A stretch of DNA of 64,000 nt, from contig JAKPQE010000036.1 of the NCBI GenBank assembly GCA_029572955.1, positions 1-64,000 on the forward strand, in the 5' to 3' direction. The position numbers and the translations under genes are program-made. The stretch comes from Pseudomonadota bacterium (lineage in GTDB: Bacteria; Pseudomonadota; Alphaproteobacteria; Rhizobiales; JAKPQE01). Of this stretch, positions 9,737-18,164 are shown piece by piece (the first letter of the stretch is position 1; each line of letters starts with the position of its first letter). The notes below the pieces were generated by a model. It saw nothing but the letters and a program-made list of their open reading frames with translations, had not been told where the DNA came from and did not search any database.

Positions 9737-10408
9737 ATGGCCGTCGACGCCTCGTCCCTCGACAAGCTGCTGCTGCCCTGGACGGGCAAGAGCGAGGCCG
9801 AGATCGAACGCCTTGCCGGGGCGGTCGACATCGTGCGCCTGCCGGCCGGGTTCCAGGCGTTCTCGCCGGGCAGCCCCTGCCAGTCCTATCTGGTCGTGCT
9901 GGAGGGTTCCGTCCGGGTGCAGATGCTCTCGGAGAACGGCCGCGAGATCCTGCTCTACCGGGTCCATCCGGGCGAGAGCTGCGTCCTGACCACCGCCTGC
10001 CTGCTCGGCGCCGAGTCCTATCCGGCCGAGGGCGTGGTCGAGACCGACACGGTCGCCGCCTCGATCCCGATCGGCCGGTTCAAGACGTTCCTCGCCGAAT
10101 CGGAGACCTTCCGCAACCAGGTCTTCACCAGCTTCGGGCGGCGCATCTCCGACATCCTCACGCGCATGGAAGAGACGGTGTTCCGCCGCCTCGACGTGCG
10201 GCTCGCCCGGCTTCTGACCGACAGCGGCGCCGACGGCATCGTCACCGCCACCCATCAGGACATCGCCGCCGAGCTCGGCACGGCGCGCGAGGTGGTGAGC
10301 CGTCAGCTCAAGGCGTTCGAGCGCGACAACCTCGTCGCCCTGCAGCGCGGCCGCATCGAGATCGTCAACCGGCGGCGGCTGGCGGAACTCGCCGCATCGG
10401 TGACTTGA
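9737..10408 (+). CDS. Crp/Fnr-family transcriptional regulator
   Basis: 223 residues. A cyclic-nucleotide-binding-type beta-roll (about 20-125) is followed by a winged helix (about 145-220) with the recognition-helix segment HQDIAAELGTAREVVSRQLKAF. It lacks the N-terminal four-cysteine cluster of FNR, so it should not be an Fe-S oxygen sensor of that type. Two cysteines in GESCVLTTACLLG sit inside the sensory domain and might be redox-active (inference). The next gene, 91 bases downstream, is a DUF2892 membrane protein. That domain is often linked to sulfur-transfer proteins such as YgaP, so a sulfur or redox response is plausible. Confidence 0.88.
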   Translation: MAVDASSLDKLLLPWTGKSEAEIERLAGAVDIVRLPAGFQAFSPGSPCQSYLVVLEGSVRVQMLSENGREILLYRVHPGESCVLTTACLLGAESYPAEGVVETDTVAASIPIGRFKTFLAESETFRNQVFTSFGRRISDILTRMEETVFRRLDVRLARLLTDSGADGIVTATHQDIAAELGTAREVVSRQLKAFERDNLVALQRGRIEIVNRRRLAELAASVT

Positions 10409-10499
10409 TCACAGACTCCACCGCAACAATGGCGTTTGGTCGTGCCGTGCTCAGACGCCCCGCCCCTCCGGCCGGGGCGGTAACAAGGGGAATTGTTCC

Positions 10500-10703
10500 A
10501 TGTTTTCGTCCAACGTCGGCGGCGTCGATCGCATCGCCCGCATCCTCGTCGGTATCGCCCTCATCGCTTTCGCGCTGTTCGCCCCGGCGACCATCACCTG
10601 GTCGTGGGTCGGCTGGATCGGCGTCGTGCCGCTGCTGACCGGCGCCCTCGGCTGGTGCCCGGCCTACATGCCGTTCGGCATCAAGACCTGCCGCGTCAAG
10701 TAA
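10500..10703 (+). CDS. YgaP-like DUF2892 transmembrane protein
   Basis: 67 residues. It begins with the family pattern NVGGVDRIARILVGIALIA and has two hydrophobic helices, ending with a Cys pair in GWCPAYMPFGIKTC. The domain is found alone or fused to rhodanese (E. coli YgaP). AAGGGGAATTG precedes the start. It is likely co-transcribed with the Crp/Fnr regulator just upstream and closed by a terminator at 10833. Molecular role unknown. Confidence 0.88.
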   Translation: MFSSNVGGVDRIARILVGIALIAFALFAPATITWSWVGWIGVVPLLTGALGWCPAYMPFGIKTCRVK

Positions 10704-10832
10704 TCGGCAAGGCGCAGGTTCCGTCGAGCGTCGGGCCACCCCGTTCGACCCGAGCCCGGCACCGCGCACCCGCCCGAGAAGGACTGCCGGACGGGCGGCG
10801 CTGTGAACCTCGAGGGAACCATGCATCGGGAG

Positions 10833-10866
10833 CGGCGCATCGGCAACGGTGCGCCGTTTTCCTTTG
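10833..10866 (+). terminator. Intrinsic terminator of the crp/fnr-DUF2892 unit
   Basis: A 10-bp stem with one G-U pair (arms 10833-10842 and 10847-10856) is capped by a GCAA tetraloop and followed by TTTTCCTTTG. Confidence 0.8.
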
Positions 10867-10891
10867 CGGAAGTGCCGGGGGCAAATCCCGT

Positions 10892-12337
10892 TCAGGCGCC
10901 CGGATCGCGGCGCTTGACGTCGCGTTCCTCGTCCTCGGGCGGATAGGCGTCGGCAGTGGCGATGAGCGCGAGGGCGCCAGTGTCCTCGGCGGCATGGCGC
11001 ATCTTGTGGCGCAGCGCCCGCTCGACGCGGGAGCGGCGCCAGCCGCGGCGCAGCGCCCGGCTGCGCCGGCGGGCGAGATAGGGCAGCACCCGCATCACCT
11101 GGACGCGGCGGCCGATGCCGCCGATCTCCTCGGCATAGACCTCGGCAAGGGCGGCCCGGAGGTCGGTGATGCCGTTGACGGCGATGTCGTGGAAGCGGCG
11201 CACCGTCACCATCCACAGCGGGCTGATCAGCAGCGAGATGGCGATGACGGCGATCGCCAGACGATAGCCGTCGTAGTCGAGGGCCCCGACCTGCCAGCCG
11301 GCGGCGGCGAGCACGAAGGAGAACTCGCCGATCTGCGCCATGATCAGGCCGCCGGGAAAGGCACGTTCCCAGGGCTGGCCGACCAGCCGCAGGATGGCGA
11401 CGTTGACGACCGTCTTGATCGCGGTGACGCCGAGCACGAAGGCGAGCACCGAGCCGAAATTGGCGATCAGGTAGTCGAGGTCGATGAGCAGGCCGATCGA
11501 CAGGAAGAACACCACCATCAGCACGCTCTGCACCGGCTCGGTGGCGCGGATCGCCTCGACGCGCAGCGTCGACGAGGCGATGACGAGGCCGGCGACGAAG
11601 GCGCCGTAGGCCGGCGAGAGGCCGAAGACACCGGAGAGCGCCGCGACACCGAAGCAGAAGGCGATCGCGGCGAGGGCGAGGATGTCGACGCGGCCGCGGA
11701 CGACGTCGGTGAAGGGCATGTTGAACTTGCCGCGGCGCACCAGCAGGCGGATCAGCACGGCAAGACCGCCGACGGCGACGACGAGCTTGACGAGCACCAT
11801 GCCCCAGTCGGCGCCGCCGCTGGCGAAGGAACCGACCATCAGCATCATCGGCACGACGGCGATGTCCTGGGCAACGAGGACGCCGACGGTGATCCGGCCG
11901 GTATGGGTGCGCAGCTCGCCGATTTCCTCCAGCATCTTCATGGCGACGGCGGTCGAGGACAGCGCGACGATGAAGGCGAGCACGGTCGCCTCGGCGACGG
12001 TCCAGCCGAGCAGGAAGCGGAAGCCGAAGGTGACGGCGACCGCGATGGCGATCTGGGCGAGTGCGGTTATCAGCGCCGGCCGCAGCACCAGCACGAAGGC
12101 ACGCAGCGAGATCTCCATGCCGATCAGGAACAGCAGCATGATCACGCCGAGCTCGGCGAGCACGGTGATCGACTCGGTGCTGGTGACGAGGCCGAAGCCG
12201 GTCGGACCGAGCACGATGCCGGTCAGGATGTAGCCGACAATCGCCGGCTGGCGCAGATGCATGAACAAGAGGCCGAGCAGCACCGCCAGCGTCATGATGA
12301 CGGCGATGCCGGTCAGGTCGGTGGCATGCTCGGCCAA
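10892..12337 (-). CDS. CPA2-family cation/proton antiporter
   Basis: 481 residues. I place the start at TTG 12337, because GGGGAGG lies a few bases upstream and the preceding aminotransferase ends nearby; the 769-aa ORF in the track reads through that gene. Domains: about 12 transmembrane segments of the Na+/H+ exchanger fold (residues 10-390), with family motifs GYILTGIVLGPTGFG, FLIGMEI, LSSTAVAMKML and SPAYGAFVAGLVIASS. No TrkA-N/RCK domain follows; instead there is a roughly 90-residue arginine-rich cytoplasmic tail. K+ or Na+ as substrate cannot be decided. It follows the aminotransferase gene by 32 bases and may be co-transcribed. Confidence 0.88.
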   Translation of the reverse strand: MAEHATDLTGIAVIMTLAVLLGLLFMHLRQPAIVGYILTGIVLGPTGFGLVTSTESITVLAELGVIMLLFLIGMEISLRAFVLVLRPALITALAQIAIAVAVTFGFRFLLGWTVAEATVLAFIVALSSTAVAMKMLEEIGELRTHTGRITVGVLVAQDIAVVPMMLMVGSFASGGADWGMVLVKLVVAVGGLAVLIRLLVRRGKFNMPFTDVVRGRVDILALAAIAFCFGVAALSGVFGLSPAYGAFVAGLVIASSTLRVEAIRATEPVQSVLMVVFFLSIGLLIDLDYLIANFGSVLAFVLGVTAIKTVVNVAILRLVGQPWERAFPGGLIMAQIGEFSFVLAAAGWQVGALDYDGYRLAIAVIAISLLISPLWMVTVRRFHDIAVNGITDLRAALAEVYAEEIGGIGRRVQVMRVLPYLARRRSRALRRGWRRSRVERALRHKMRHAAEDTGALALIATADAYPPEDEERDVKRRDPGA

Positions 12338-12369
12338 ATCGGCCTCCCCGTTCGAATGGTCCCGCCGGC

Positions 12370-13239
12370 TCAGGCGCCCTTGGCGAACTGCCAGTAGAGC
12401 TCGCGCGCCCTCGTGGCGACCGGCCCGACCGGGATCCTGCGATCCTCGATGCGGTCGGCCGGCATCACCTTGGCGTAGTTGCCGGTCGAGAAGATCTCGT
12501 CGGCCTCCTGGAAGTCGCGCCACCTGAGGGTCGTCTCCTCGACGGTGAAACCGTCGGCGCGCAGCAGGAAGATGATGCGCTGGCGGGTGATGCCGTTGAG
12601 GAAGGTGCCGTTCGGTGCCGGCGTCCTGACGACGCCGTCCTTGACCATGAAGAGATTGGCGGTGGCGAGTTCGGCGACATTGCCGAGGGCATCGCACAGC
12701 ACCGTGTTGTCGAAGCCCTTTTCCTTGGCCTCCAGCAGCGCCCGGCCATTGTTGGGATAGAGGCAGCTCGCCTTGGCGTTGACCGGCGCGGAGTCCAGCG
12801 TCGGCCGGCGGAAGCTCGACAGCATGATCGAGAAGCCCTGCGGCTCGGGCATCGGCACCTCGAAAAGGCTCATGCAGAAGCGCGTCGATTCGGGCAGCGG
12901 CGGCACCGAGAAATAGCCGCCGGCCTCGGCCCAGTAGAGCGGCCGGATATAGAGCGCCGCCTGCGGATCGAACCTGGCAAGGCCTTCGCGCGCGATCGCC
13001 AGCATCTCCTCGACGGTCATCGTCGGGGCGAGGCCGAGGGCGCGGGCCGAATCGTTGACCCGGGCGCAATGCAGATCGAGGTCCGGCGTCACGCCCTCGA
13101 AGGCGCGGGCGCCGTCGAAAACCGTCGAGCCGAGCCAGGCGGCGTGGGTGCGCACGCCGTAGAGCGGGACATTGCCTTCGTGCCAGCTGCCATCGATCCA
13201 CGACCAGGTCGTCGACCAGTCGATCGCGTGTCCACCCAT
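12370..13239 (-). CDS. ilvE: Branched-chain amino acid aminotransferase (class IV)
   Basis: 289 residues from ATG 13239, supported by AGGAGAG just upstream; the track's longer start at 13398 runs into a promoter. It is a fold-type IV PLP enzyme that would transfer the amino group of Leu, Ile and Val to 2-oxoglutarate (EC 2.6.1.42). The PLP lysine is in APVNAKASCLYPNNGR, and the signatures LLEAKEKGFDNTVLCD and ANLFMVKDG follow. Related class IV enzymes include D-amino acid transaminases, so ilvE is probable rather than proven. Confidence 0.83.
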   Translation of the reverse strand: MGGHAIDWSTTWSWIDGSWHEGNVPLYGVRTHAAWLGSTVFDGARAFEGVTPDLDLHCARVNDSARALGLAPTMTVEEMLAIAREGLARFDPQAALYIRPLYWAEAGGYFSVPPLPESTRFCMSLFEVPMPEPQGFSIMLSSFRRPTLDSAPVNAKASCLYPNNGRALLEAKEKGFDNTVLCDALGNVAELATANLFMVKDGVVRTPAPNGTFLNGITRQRIIFLLRADGFTVEETTLRWRDFQEADEIFSTGNYAKVMPADRIEDRRIPVGPVATRARELYWQFAKGA

Positions 13240-13372
13240 GTCTCTCTCCTGTCGCAACACGACCGGCCGGCGGGCAGGCGCCCCTTGACCGATGCGTTTG
13301 TTCGCGTAATGTTCCATATCAAACGCTATCTCCAACGACCATAAGGCGTTCAGCCAAAAGGGGGAAGGCGCA

Positions 13373-13810
13373 ATGGACCAGCGCATCAACATGATCACGC
13401 TCGGAGTCGACGATCTCGCCGCGGCGCGGCGCTTCTTCGAGGACGGGCTCGGCTGGCGGCCGGCCGGTTTCGACAGCGAGGCGATCGCCTTCTACGACGC
13501 CGGCGGGACGGCGCTGGCGCTCTTCGGGCGCGGCGATCTTGCCGCCGATGCCGGGATCGCCGACGACGGCCGCGGCTTTTCCGGCGTCACCATCGCCTGG
13601 AACGGGGCGAGCGAGGCCGCGGTCGACGCCGCCTTCGCCCGCGCCGTCGCGGCCGGGGCCGAGCCGGTCAAGACGCCGGTCGCCGTGTTCTGGGGCGGCT
13701 ATTCGGGCTATGTGCGCATTCCCGGCGGCCATCTCCTCGAAATCGCCTTCAATCCGGTCTTTCCGCTCGACGATTGCGGCCGCGTGACCCTTCCTTCGCC
13801 CAAGGAATGA
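13373..13810 (+). CDS. VOC-family (glyoxalase-like) protein
   Basis: 145 residues with two beta-alpha-beta-beta-beta modules. The first starts NMITLGVDDLAAARRFFEDGLGW and the second ends YVRIPGGHLLEIAFNP, whose Glu is the usual metal ligand. Members include glyoxalases, dioxygenases and antibiotic-binding proteins; the substrate cannot be inferred. It is divergent from ilvE with a 133-base spacer. Confidence 0.85.
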   Translation: MDQRINMITLGVDDLAAARRFFEDGLGWRPAGFDSEAIAFYDAGGTALALFGRGDLAADAGIADDGRGFSGVTIAWNGASEAAVDAAFARAVAAGAEPVKTPVAVFWGGYSGYVRIPGGHLLEIAFNPVFPLDDCGRVTLPSPKE

Positions 13811-13847
13811 GCAGTTGCGCTTGACGGGCCGGCGCGCACGGCCTTTT

Positions 13848-13880
13848 CTTGGGCGCCTGAGCGAAGCGCTTCCCAAGGAG
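13848..13880 (+). promoter_or_regulatory. Inverted repeat overlapping the ribosome site of the dehalogenase gene
   Basis: CTTGGG (13848-13853) can pair with CCCAAG (13872-13877), extended by CGC/GCG across a small bulge. The right arm runs into AAGGAG, the Shine-Dalgarno sequence of the gene starting at 13891. The stem might limit translation, but it is short. Confidence 0.3.
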
Positions 13881-13890
13881 AGCCGGCCCC

Positions 13891-14553
13891 ATGAGTTACT
13901 CGGCCTATGTGTTCGATGCCTATGGCACGCTTTTCGACGTCCACGCGGCGGTGCGCCGACACGCCGAGGCGGTCGGGCCGGACGGACCGCTCCTGTCGGA
14001 CATCTGGCGTACCAAGCAGCTCGAATATTCCTGGGTGCGCAGCCTGATGGGCCGCTACAAGGACTTCTGGCAGCTGACCGAGGACGCCCTCGACTACGCT
14101 TTCGACAAGGTGCCGGGGGCCGACCGGTCGAGCCGCGAGCAGCTGCTCGACGCCTATCGCCGGCTCGACACCTATCCGGAGGTGGTGCGGGTGCTGCGCG
14201 CACTGAAGGATCGCGGCATGCGGCTTGCCGTCCTCTCCAACGGTTCGCCGGAAATGCTCGCCTCGGCGGTCGCCTCGAACGGCCTCGACACGCTGCTCGA
14301 CGACGTCTTCTCGGTCGACGAGCTGCGGACCTACAAGACCGACGAGCGGGTCTACGAGATGGTGACGACGCGCTACCGGATCTTCCCCGAGGCGGTGTCG
14401 TTCCAGTCGTCCAACCGGTTCGACGTCGCCGGCGCCTCGGCCTACGGCTTCCGCACCGTGTGGATCAACCGCAGCGGCCTTCCCGACGAGTACAAGGACC
14501 TGCCGCCGGCGGCGGTGCTGAACTCGCTCGACGGCGTGCTCGCCCTCGCCTGA
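13891..14553 (+). CDS. L-2-haloacid dehalogenase-type HAD hydrolase (type II)
   Basis: 220 residues. HAD motif I is FDAYGTLFD with nucleophile Asp10, motif II is LSNGSPEM, the lysine motif is TYKTDERVY, and SSNRFDVAGASAYGFRTVWINR supplies motif III/IV. These match haloacid dehalogenases, which hydrolyse L-2-haloacids to D-2-hydroxyacids (EC 3.8.1.2). A true haloacid substrate is a family-based prediction only. hypA follows 26 bases downstream, although the two functions are not obviously linked. Confidence 0.87.
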   Translation: MSYSAYVFDAYGTLFDVHAAVRRHAEAVGPDGPLLSDIWRTKQLEYSWVRSLMGRYKDFWQLTEDALDYAFDKVPGADRSSREQLLDAYRRLDTYPEVVRVLRALKDRGMRLAVLSNGSPEMLASAVASNGLDTLLDDVFSVDELRTYKTDERVYEMVTTRYRIFPEAVSFQSSNRFDVAGASAYGFRTVWINRSGLPDEYKDLPPAAVLNSLDGVLALA

Positions 14554-14579
14554 GCGGCGCGGCGGCCGGAGGGCGTCCG

Positions 14580-14921
14580 ATGCACGAAATGTCGCTCGCC
14601 GAGAGCATGATCGAAATCGTCGAGGCGGAAGCGGCGAGCCAGGGCTTCTCCAAGGTGCGCACCGTCGTCCTCGAGCTCGGTGCGCTCGGCCATGTCGACC
14701 CGCAGGCGATGCTGTTCTGCTTCGACGCGGTCTGCCGCGGCACCATCGCCGAGGGAGCCGGGCTCGAGATCGTCACCGTCCCCGGCACGGCCTGGTGCAT
14801 GGATTGCGGCAAGCCGGTGGCGATTGCCGCCCGCTACGACCCCTGCCCCGACTGCGGCGGCCACCAGCTGCAGATGACCGCCGGCACCGAGCTGCGCATC
14901 CGCGAACTCGTCGTCGACTGA
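14580..14921 (+). CDS. hypA: Hydrogenase maturation nickel chaperone HypA
   Basis: 113 residues. HypA brings Ni2+ to the [NiFe]-hydrogenase large subunit together with HypB. The essential N-terminal MHE nickel site is intact (MHEMSLAESM), and the zinc ribbon is formed by CMDC and CPDC. GGAGGG lies 6 bases before the ATG. Oddly, hypA is about 23 kb away from hypBCDE (37.8-41.2 kb) and on the opposite strand. No hydrogenase structural gene is in the window. Confidence 0.95.
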   Translation: MHEMSLAESMIEIVEAEAASQGFSKVRTVVLELGALGHVDPQAMLFCFDAVCRGTIAEGAGLEIVTVPGTAWCMDCGKPVAIAARYDPCPDCGGHQLQMTAGTELRIRELVVD

Positions 14922-14928
14922 AACCGGC

Positions 14929-15651
14929 TCAATCGCGCAGGAACACGCCGTCGATCTGGTCGATCGGCCCGAGACGGCGCCGGTTGGTCACCGGCACGAG
15001 GAACTTCATCTTGAAGCCGAGCCGGTCGATCTCGGCGAGAAGGTCGATCATCGTCGCCTCGCCCTCGTACATCGGGGCGAGCGGCAACTCGACCTGCAGG
15101 CCGGCGATGCGATCGAGGACACCGCTCGCGCCGGCCAGCACCTCGCGCTCGGCGCCCTGCACGTCGATCTTCAGGTACACCTTGTCGTCGGGCCGCACGA
15201 ACTCGGCAAAGACGGCATCGAGGGTGACGACGGGCACCGTCTCGGTCGAGACGAGGTCGCGGCCCTTCTCGCCGGCGGCGGCCGGCACGAAATCGTGGAT
15301 CGAGGAGAGGCTGTCGTCGCGATAGACGTTGATGGTGACGCTCGCCGGCGCGGCGCCGAGCGCCGCCGGCGGATAGACCATCCAGCCGGCGTCCCGGGCG
15401 GCGGCCTTCTCGAGTTCGGCGCGCGGGCCCGACAGCGGCTCGAAGGAGAGGATGCGGCCCTGGTAGCCGGCGCTTCTCAGCCGCTCGGCGTACTGGCCGC
15501 GATTGGCGCCGACGTCGAGGACGAAGGTGATGCCGGCGCCGTTGACAAGATGGACGAGGTTGCGCGTCTCGAAGGGCGGGAACCACTTGGCGAAGGTCTT
15601 GCGCTTCGGAAACGGAATGTACTTCCGCAGCTTCTTCTTCAACGCACCCAT
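14929..15651 (-). CDS. FkbM-family methyltransferase
   Basis: 240 residues from ATG 15651 (MGALKKKLRKYIPFPKRK), preceded by AGGTGGG; an in-frame ATG at 15687 is an alternative. It is an SAM-dependent O-methyltransferase-type Rossmann fold, with motif I FVLDVGANRGQYAERL, ILSFEPLSG, and the FkbM signature VYLKIDVQGAEREVLAGA. Such enzymes often methylate sugars or lipids in surface polysaccharide pathways. No glycosyltransferase genes surround it here, so the acceptor is unknown. Confidence 0.87.
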   Translation of the reverse strand: MGALKKKLRKYIPFPKRKTFAKWFPPFETRNLVHLVNGAGITFVLDVGANRGQYAERLRSAGYQGRILSFEPLSGPRAELEKAAARDAGWMVYPPAALGAAPASVTINVYRDDSLSSIHDFVPAAAGEKGRDLVSTETVPVVTLDAVFAEFVRPDDKVYLKIDVQGAEREVLAGASGVLDRIAGLQVELPLAPMYEGEATMIDLLAEIDRLGFKMKFLVPVTNRRRLGPIDQIDGVFLRD

Positions 15652-15945
15652 GCTTGTCCCACCTACGAATACTGGCGCCTGTCCCATTCCCCCGCCCGGC
15701 CTTCGCTAACATTTTGTCGTTCAACGACAAAATGAAGCTGCGGCAGCTCTCCCCCTGAATGGAGAGGGATGGGGCCGTACTTTTGGCAAAGGCCCCTCCC
15801 CCGGCGCACAGTGCCAAGCCCTCCCCCGCCGGGGGAGGGATGGGAGGGGGATGACGCAGGCGACAGCCCTGCCCTGGCCGTCACTTCGTCGCTGGCGACC
15901 CTAGCAGAGCCGCGCCGTGTCGCAAGGCGCCTCGCGGATGGGCGG
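15652..15945. other. Intergenic region with a C/G-tract palindrome
   Basis: 294 bases without a credible gene. At 15819-15839 CCCTCCCCC and GGGGGAGGG form a perfect 9-bp stem around GCC, and related CCCCTCCC and GGGAGGGG tracts lie on either side. It looks like a dispersed intergenic palindromic repeat; it has no T-tract. Confidence 0.5.
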
Positions 15946-18111
15946 TTATTCGGCGGCGCTCTTGCTCGAATAGCCGAGGCGTTCGTTGAGTTCGACGAGG
16001 AGCTTGCCCGCCGCCTCGGCGATGACCGTGCCGGGCGGGAAGATCGCCGAGGCACCGGCGGCGTAGAGGGCGTCGTAGTCCTGCGGCGGCACGACGCCGC
16101 CGACGACGATCATGATATCGGGGCGGCCCTGCGCCTCGAGTTCGGCCTTCAGCTCGGGCACCAGCGTCAGGTGGCCGGCGGCGAGCGAGGAGACGCCGAC
16201 GATGTGGACGTCGTTCTCGACCGCCTGACGGGCGGCCTCGGCCGGGGTCGCGAAGAGCGGACCGATATCGACGTCGAAGCCGAGATCGGCAAAGGCGCTG
16301 GCGATCACCTTCTGGCCGCGGTCGTGGCCGTCCTGGCCCATCTTGGCAACGAGCAGGCGCGGCCGGCGGCCGTCGTTCTCCTCGAAGGCCTCGACCGCCT
16401 TCAGAACCTTTTCGACGGCGTCGCTCATGGCGCCGACCTCCCGCTTGTAGACGCCAGAGATTGCCCGGATCTCGGCGGTATGGCGACCGTAAACCTGCTC
16501 CATGGCGGCAGTGATCTCGCCGACCGTCGCCTTGGCGCGGGCCGCCCTGATCGACAGGTCGAGGAGATTGCCGGTGCCGCTCGCCGCCGCCTCGGTGAGG
16601 GCGGCAAGGGCGCTCTCGACGGCGGCCGGGTCGCGCTCGCCGCGCAGGCGCTCGAGCTTCTCGATCTGGCGGGCGCGGACGGCCGAGTTGTCGACCTTCA
16701 GCACGTCGATCGAGGCCTCGCTCGTCGGCTTGTACTTGTTGACGCCGACGACGGTCTGGCGACCCGAGTCGATGCGCGCCTGGGTCTTGGCCGCGGCTTC
16801 CTCGATCCGCAGCTTCGGGATGCCCTTCTCGATCGCCTTGGCCATGCCGCCGAGGCTTTCGACCTCGGCGATGTGGGCGAGCGCCTTGACGGCGAGGTCG
16901 TTGGTCAGGCGCTCCAGGTACCAGGAGCCGCCCCAGGGATCGATGACCCGGCAGGTGCCTGATTCCTGCTGCAGCACGATCTGGGTGTTGCGGGCGATGC
17001 GGGCCGAGAAATCGGTCGGCAGCGCCAGCGCCTCGTCGAGGGCGTTGGTGTGCAGCGACTGGGTATGGCCTTGCGTCGCGGCCATCGCCTCGACGCCGGT
17101 GCGCACGACGTTGTTGAAGACGTCCTGGGCGGTCAGCGACCAGCCGCTGGTCTGGCAGTGGGTGCGCAGCGACAGCGACTTCGAATTCTTCGGCGCGAAG
17201 TTCTCCTTGACCAGCTTGGCCCAGATCAGCCGGGCGGCCCGCATCTTCGCCACTTCCATGAAGAAGTTCATGCCGATCGCCCAGAAGAACGACAGGCGCG
17301 GCGCGAAGGCGTCGACGTCGAGGCCGGCGGCGCGGCCGGCGCGGATGTATTCGATGCCGTCGGCAATGGTGTAGGCGAGCTCGAGGTCGGCCGTCGCCCC
17401 GGCTTCCTGCATGTGATAGCCGGAGATCGAGATCGAGTTGAACTTCGGCATATGGCTCGAGGTGAAGGCGAAGATGTCCGAGATCACCCGCATCGACGGT
17501 GCCGGCGGGTAGATGTAGGTGTTGCGGACCATGAACTCCTTCAGAATGTCGTTCTGAATGGTTCCGGCGAGCTTCTCGTGCGGAACGCCCTGCTCCTCGG
17601 CGGCGACGATATAAAGCGCCATCACCGGCAGCACGGCGCCGTTCATCGTCATCGACACGCTCATCTGGTCGAGCGGAACGCGGTCGAAGAGCGTGCGCAT
17701 GTCGTAGATCGAATCGATCGCGACGCCGGCCATGCCGACATCGCCCCGGACGCGCGGATTGTCGGAATCATAGCCGCGGTGCGTCGCGAGATCGAAGGCG
17801 ATCGAGAGGCCCTTCTGGCCGGCGGCGAGATTGCGCCGATAGAAGGCGTTGGAATCCTCGGCCGTCGAGAAGCCGGCATACTGGCGGATGGTCCAGGGCT
17901 GCTGGACGTACATCGTCGGATAGGGGCCGCGCAGGAACGGCGCGAGGCCCGGCCGACCGTCGAGGAAATCGAGGCCGTCGCGGTCGCCCGCCGCGTAGAC
18001 CGGCTTGACCGGAATGCCCTCCGGCGTGACCCAGGCCTCGGTCGCGCCCGCGTCGGCGGCGCCCGGCGCGATGCCGAACTCGACCTTGCTGAAATCGGGA
18101 ATGCGGCTCAT
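15946..18111 (-). CDS. scpA: Methylmalonyl-CoA mutase, large (catalytic) subunit
   Basis: 721 residues. It interconverts (R)-methylmalonyl-CoA and succinyl-CoA with adenosylcobalamin (EC 5.4.99.2), in propionate and odd-chain catabolism and the ethylmalonyl-CoA pathway. The catalytic barrel occupies residues 1-540 ([41 protein letters not shown]). The C-terminal B12 domain has the base-off motif MGQDGHDRG, then GVSSLAAGH and [10 protein letters not shown]. The start at 18111 gives the usual length; the 1390-aa ORF extends it through the other subunit's antisense frame and is rejected. It follows the small subunit by 53 bases, so the two form an operon. Confidence 0.95.
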   Translation of the reverse strand: MSRIPDFSKVEFGIAPGAADAGATEAWVTPEGIPVKPVYAAGDRDGLDFLDGRPGLAPFLRGPYPTMYVQQPWTIRQYAGFSTAEDSNAFYRRNLAAGQKGLSIAFDLATHRGYDSDNPRVRGDVGMAGVAIDSIYDMRTLFDRVPLDQMSVSMTMNGAVLPVMALYIVAAEEQGVPHEKLAGTIQNDILKEFMVRNTYIYPPAPSMRVISDIFAFTSSHMPKFNSISISGYHMQEAGATADLELAYTIADGIEYIRAGRAAGLDVDAFAPRLSFFWAIGMNFFMEVAKMRAARLIWAKLVKENFAPKNSKSLSLRTHCQTSGWSLTAQDVFNNVVRTGVEAMAATQGHTQSLHTNALDEALALPTDFSARIARNTQIVLQQESGTCRVIDPWGGSWYLERLTNDLAVKALAHIAEVESLGGMAKAIEKGIPKLRIEEAAAKTQARIDSGRQTVVGVNKYKPTSEASIDVLKVDNSAVRARQIEKLERLRGERDPAAVESALAALTEAAASGTGNLLDLSIRAARAKATVGEITAAMEQVYGRHTAEIRAISGVYKREVGAMSDAVEKVLKAVEAFEENDGRRPRLLVAKMGQDGHDRGQKVIASAFADLGFDVDIGPLFATPAEAARQAVENDVHIVGVSSLAAGHLTLVPELKAELEAQGRPDIMIVVGGVVPPQDYDALYAAGASAIFPPGTVIAEAAGKLLVELNERLGYSSKSAAE

Positions 18112-18164
18112 CGATTTCACTCTCTTGCAAAGGACGGCTGTTGCCCGCGGCGGCTCGCGCCGGC

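Noticed and set aside
10892-13201. 769-aa antiporter-aminotransferase fusion
   Set aside because: The upstream part is an out-of-frame reading of the aminotransferase gene. A TTG with a good ribosome site at 12337 starts the antiporter.
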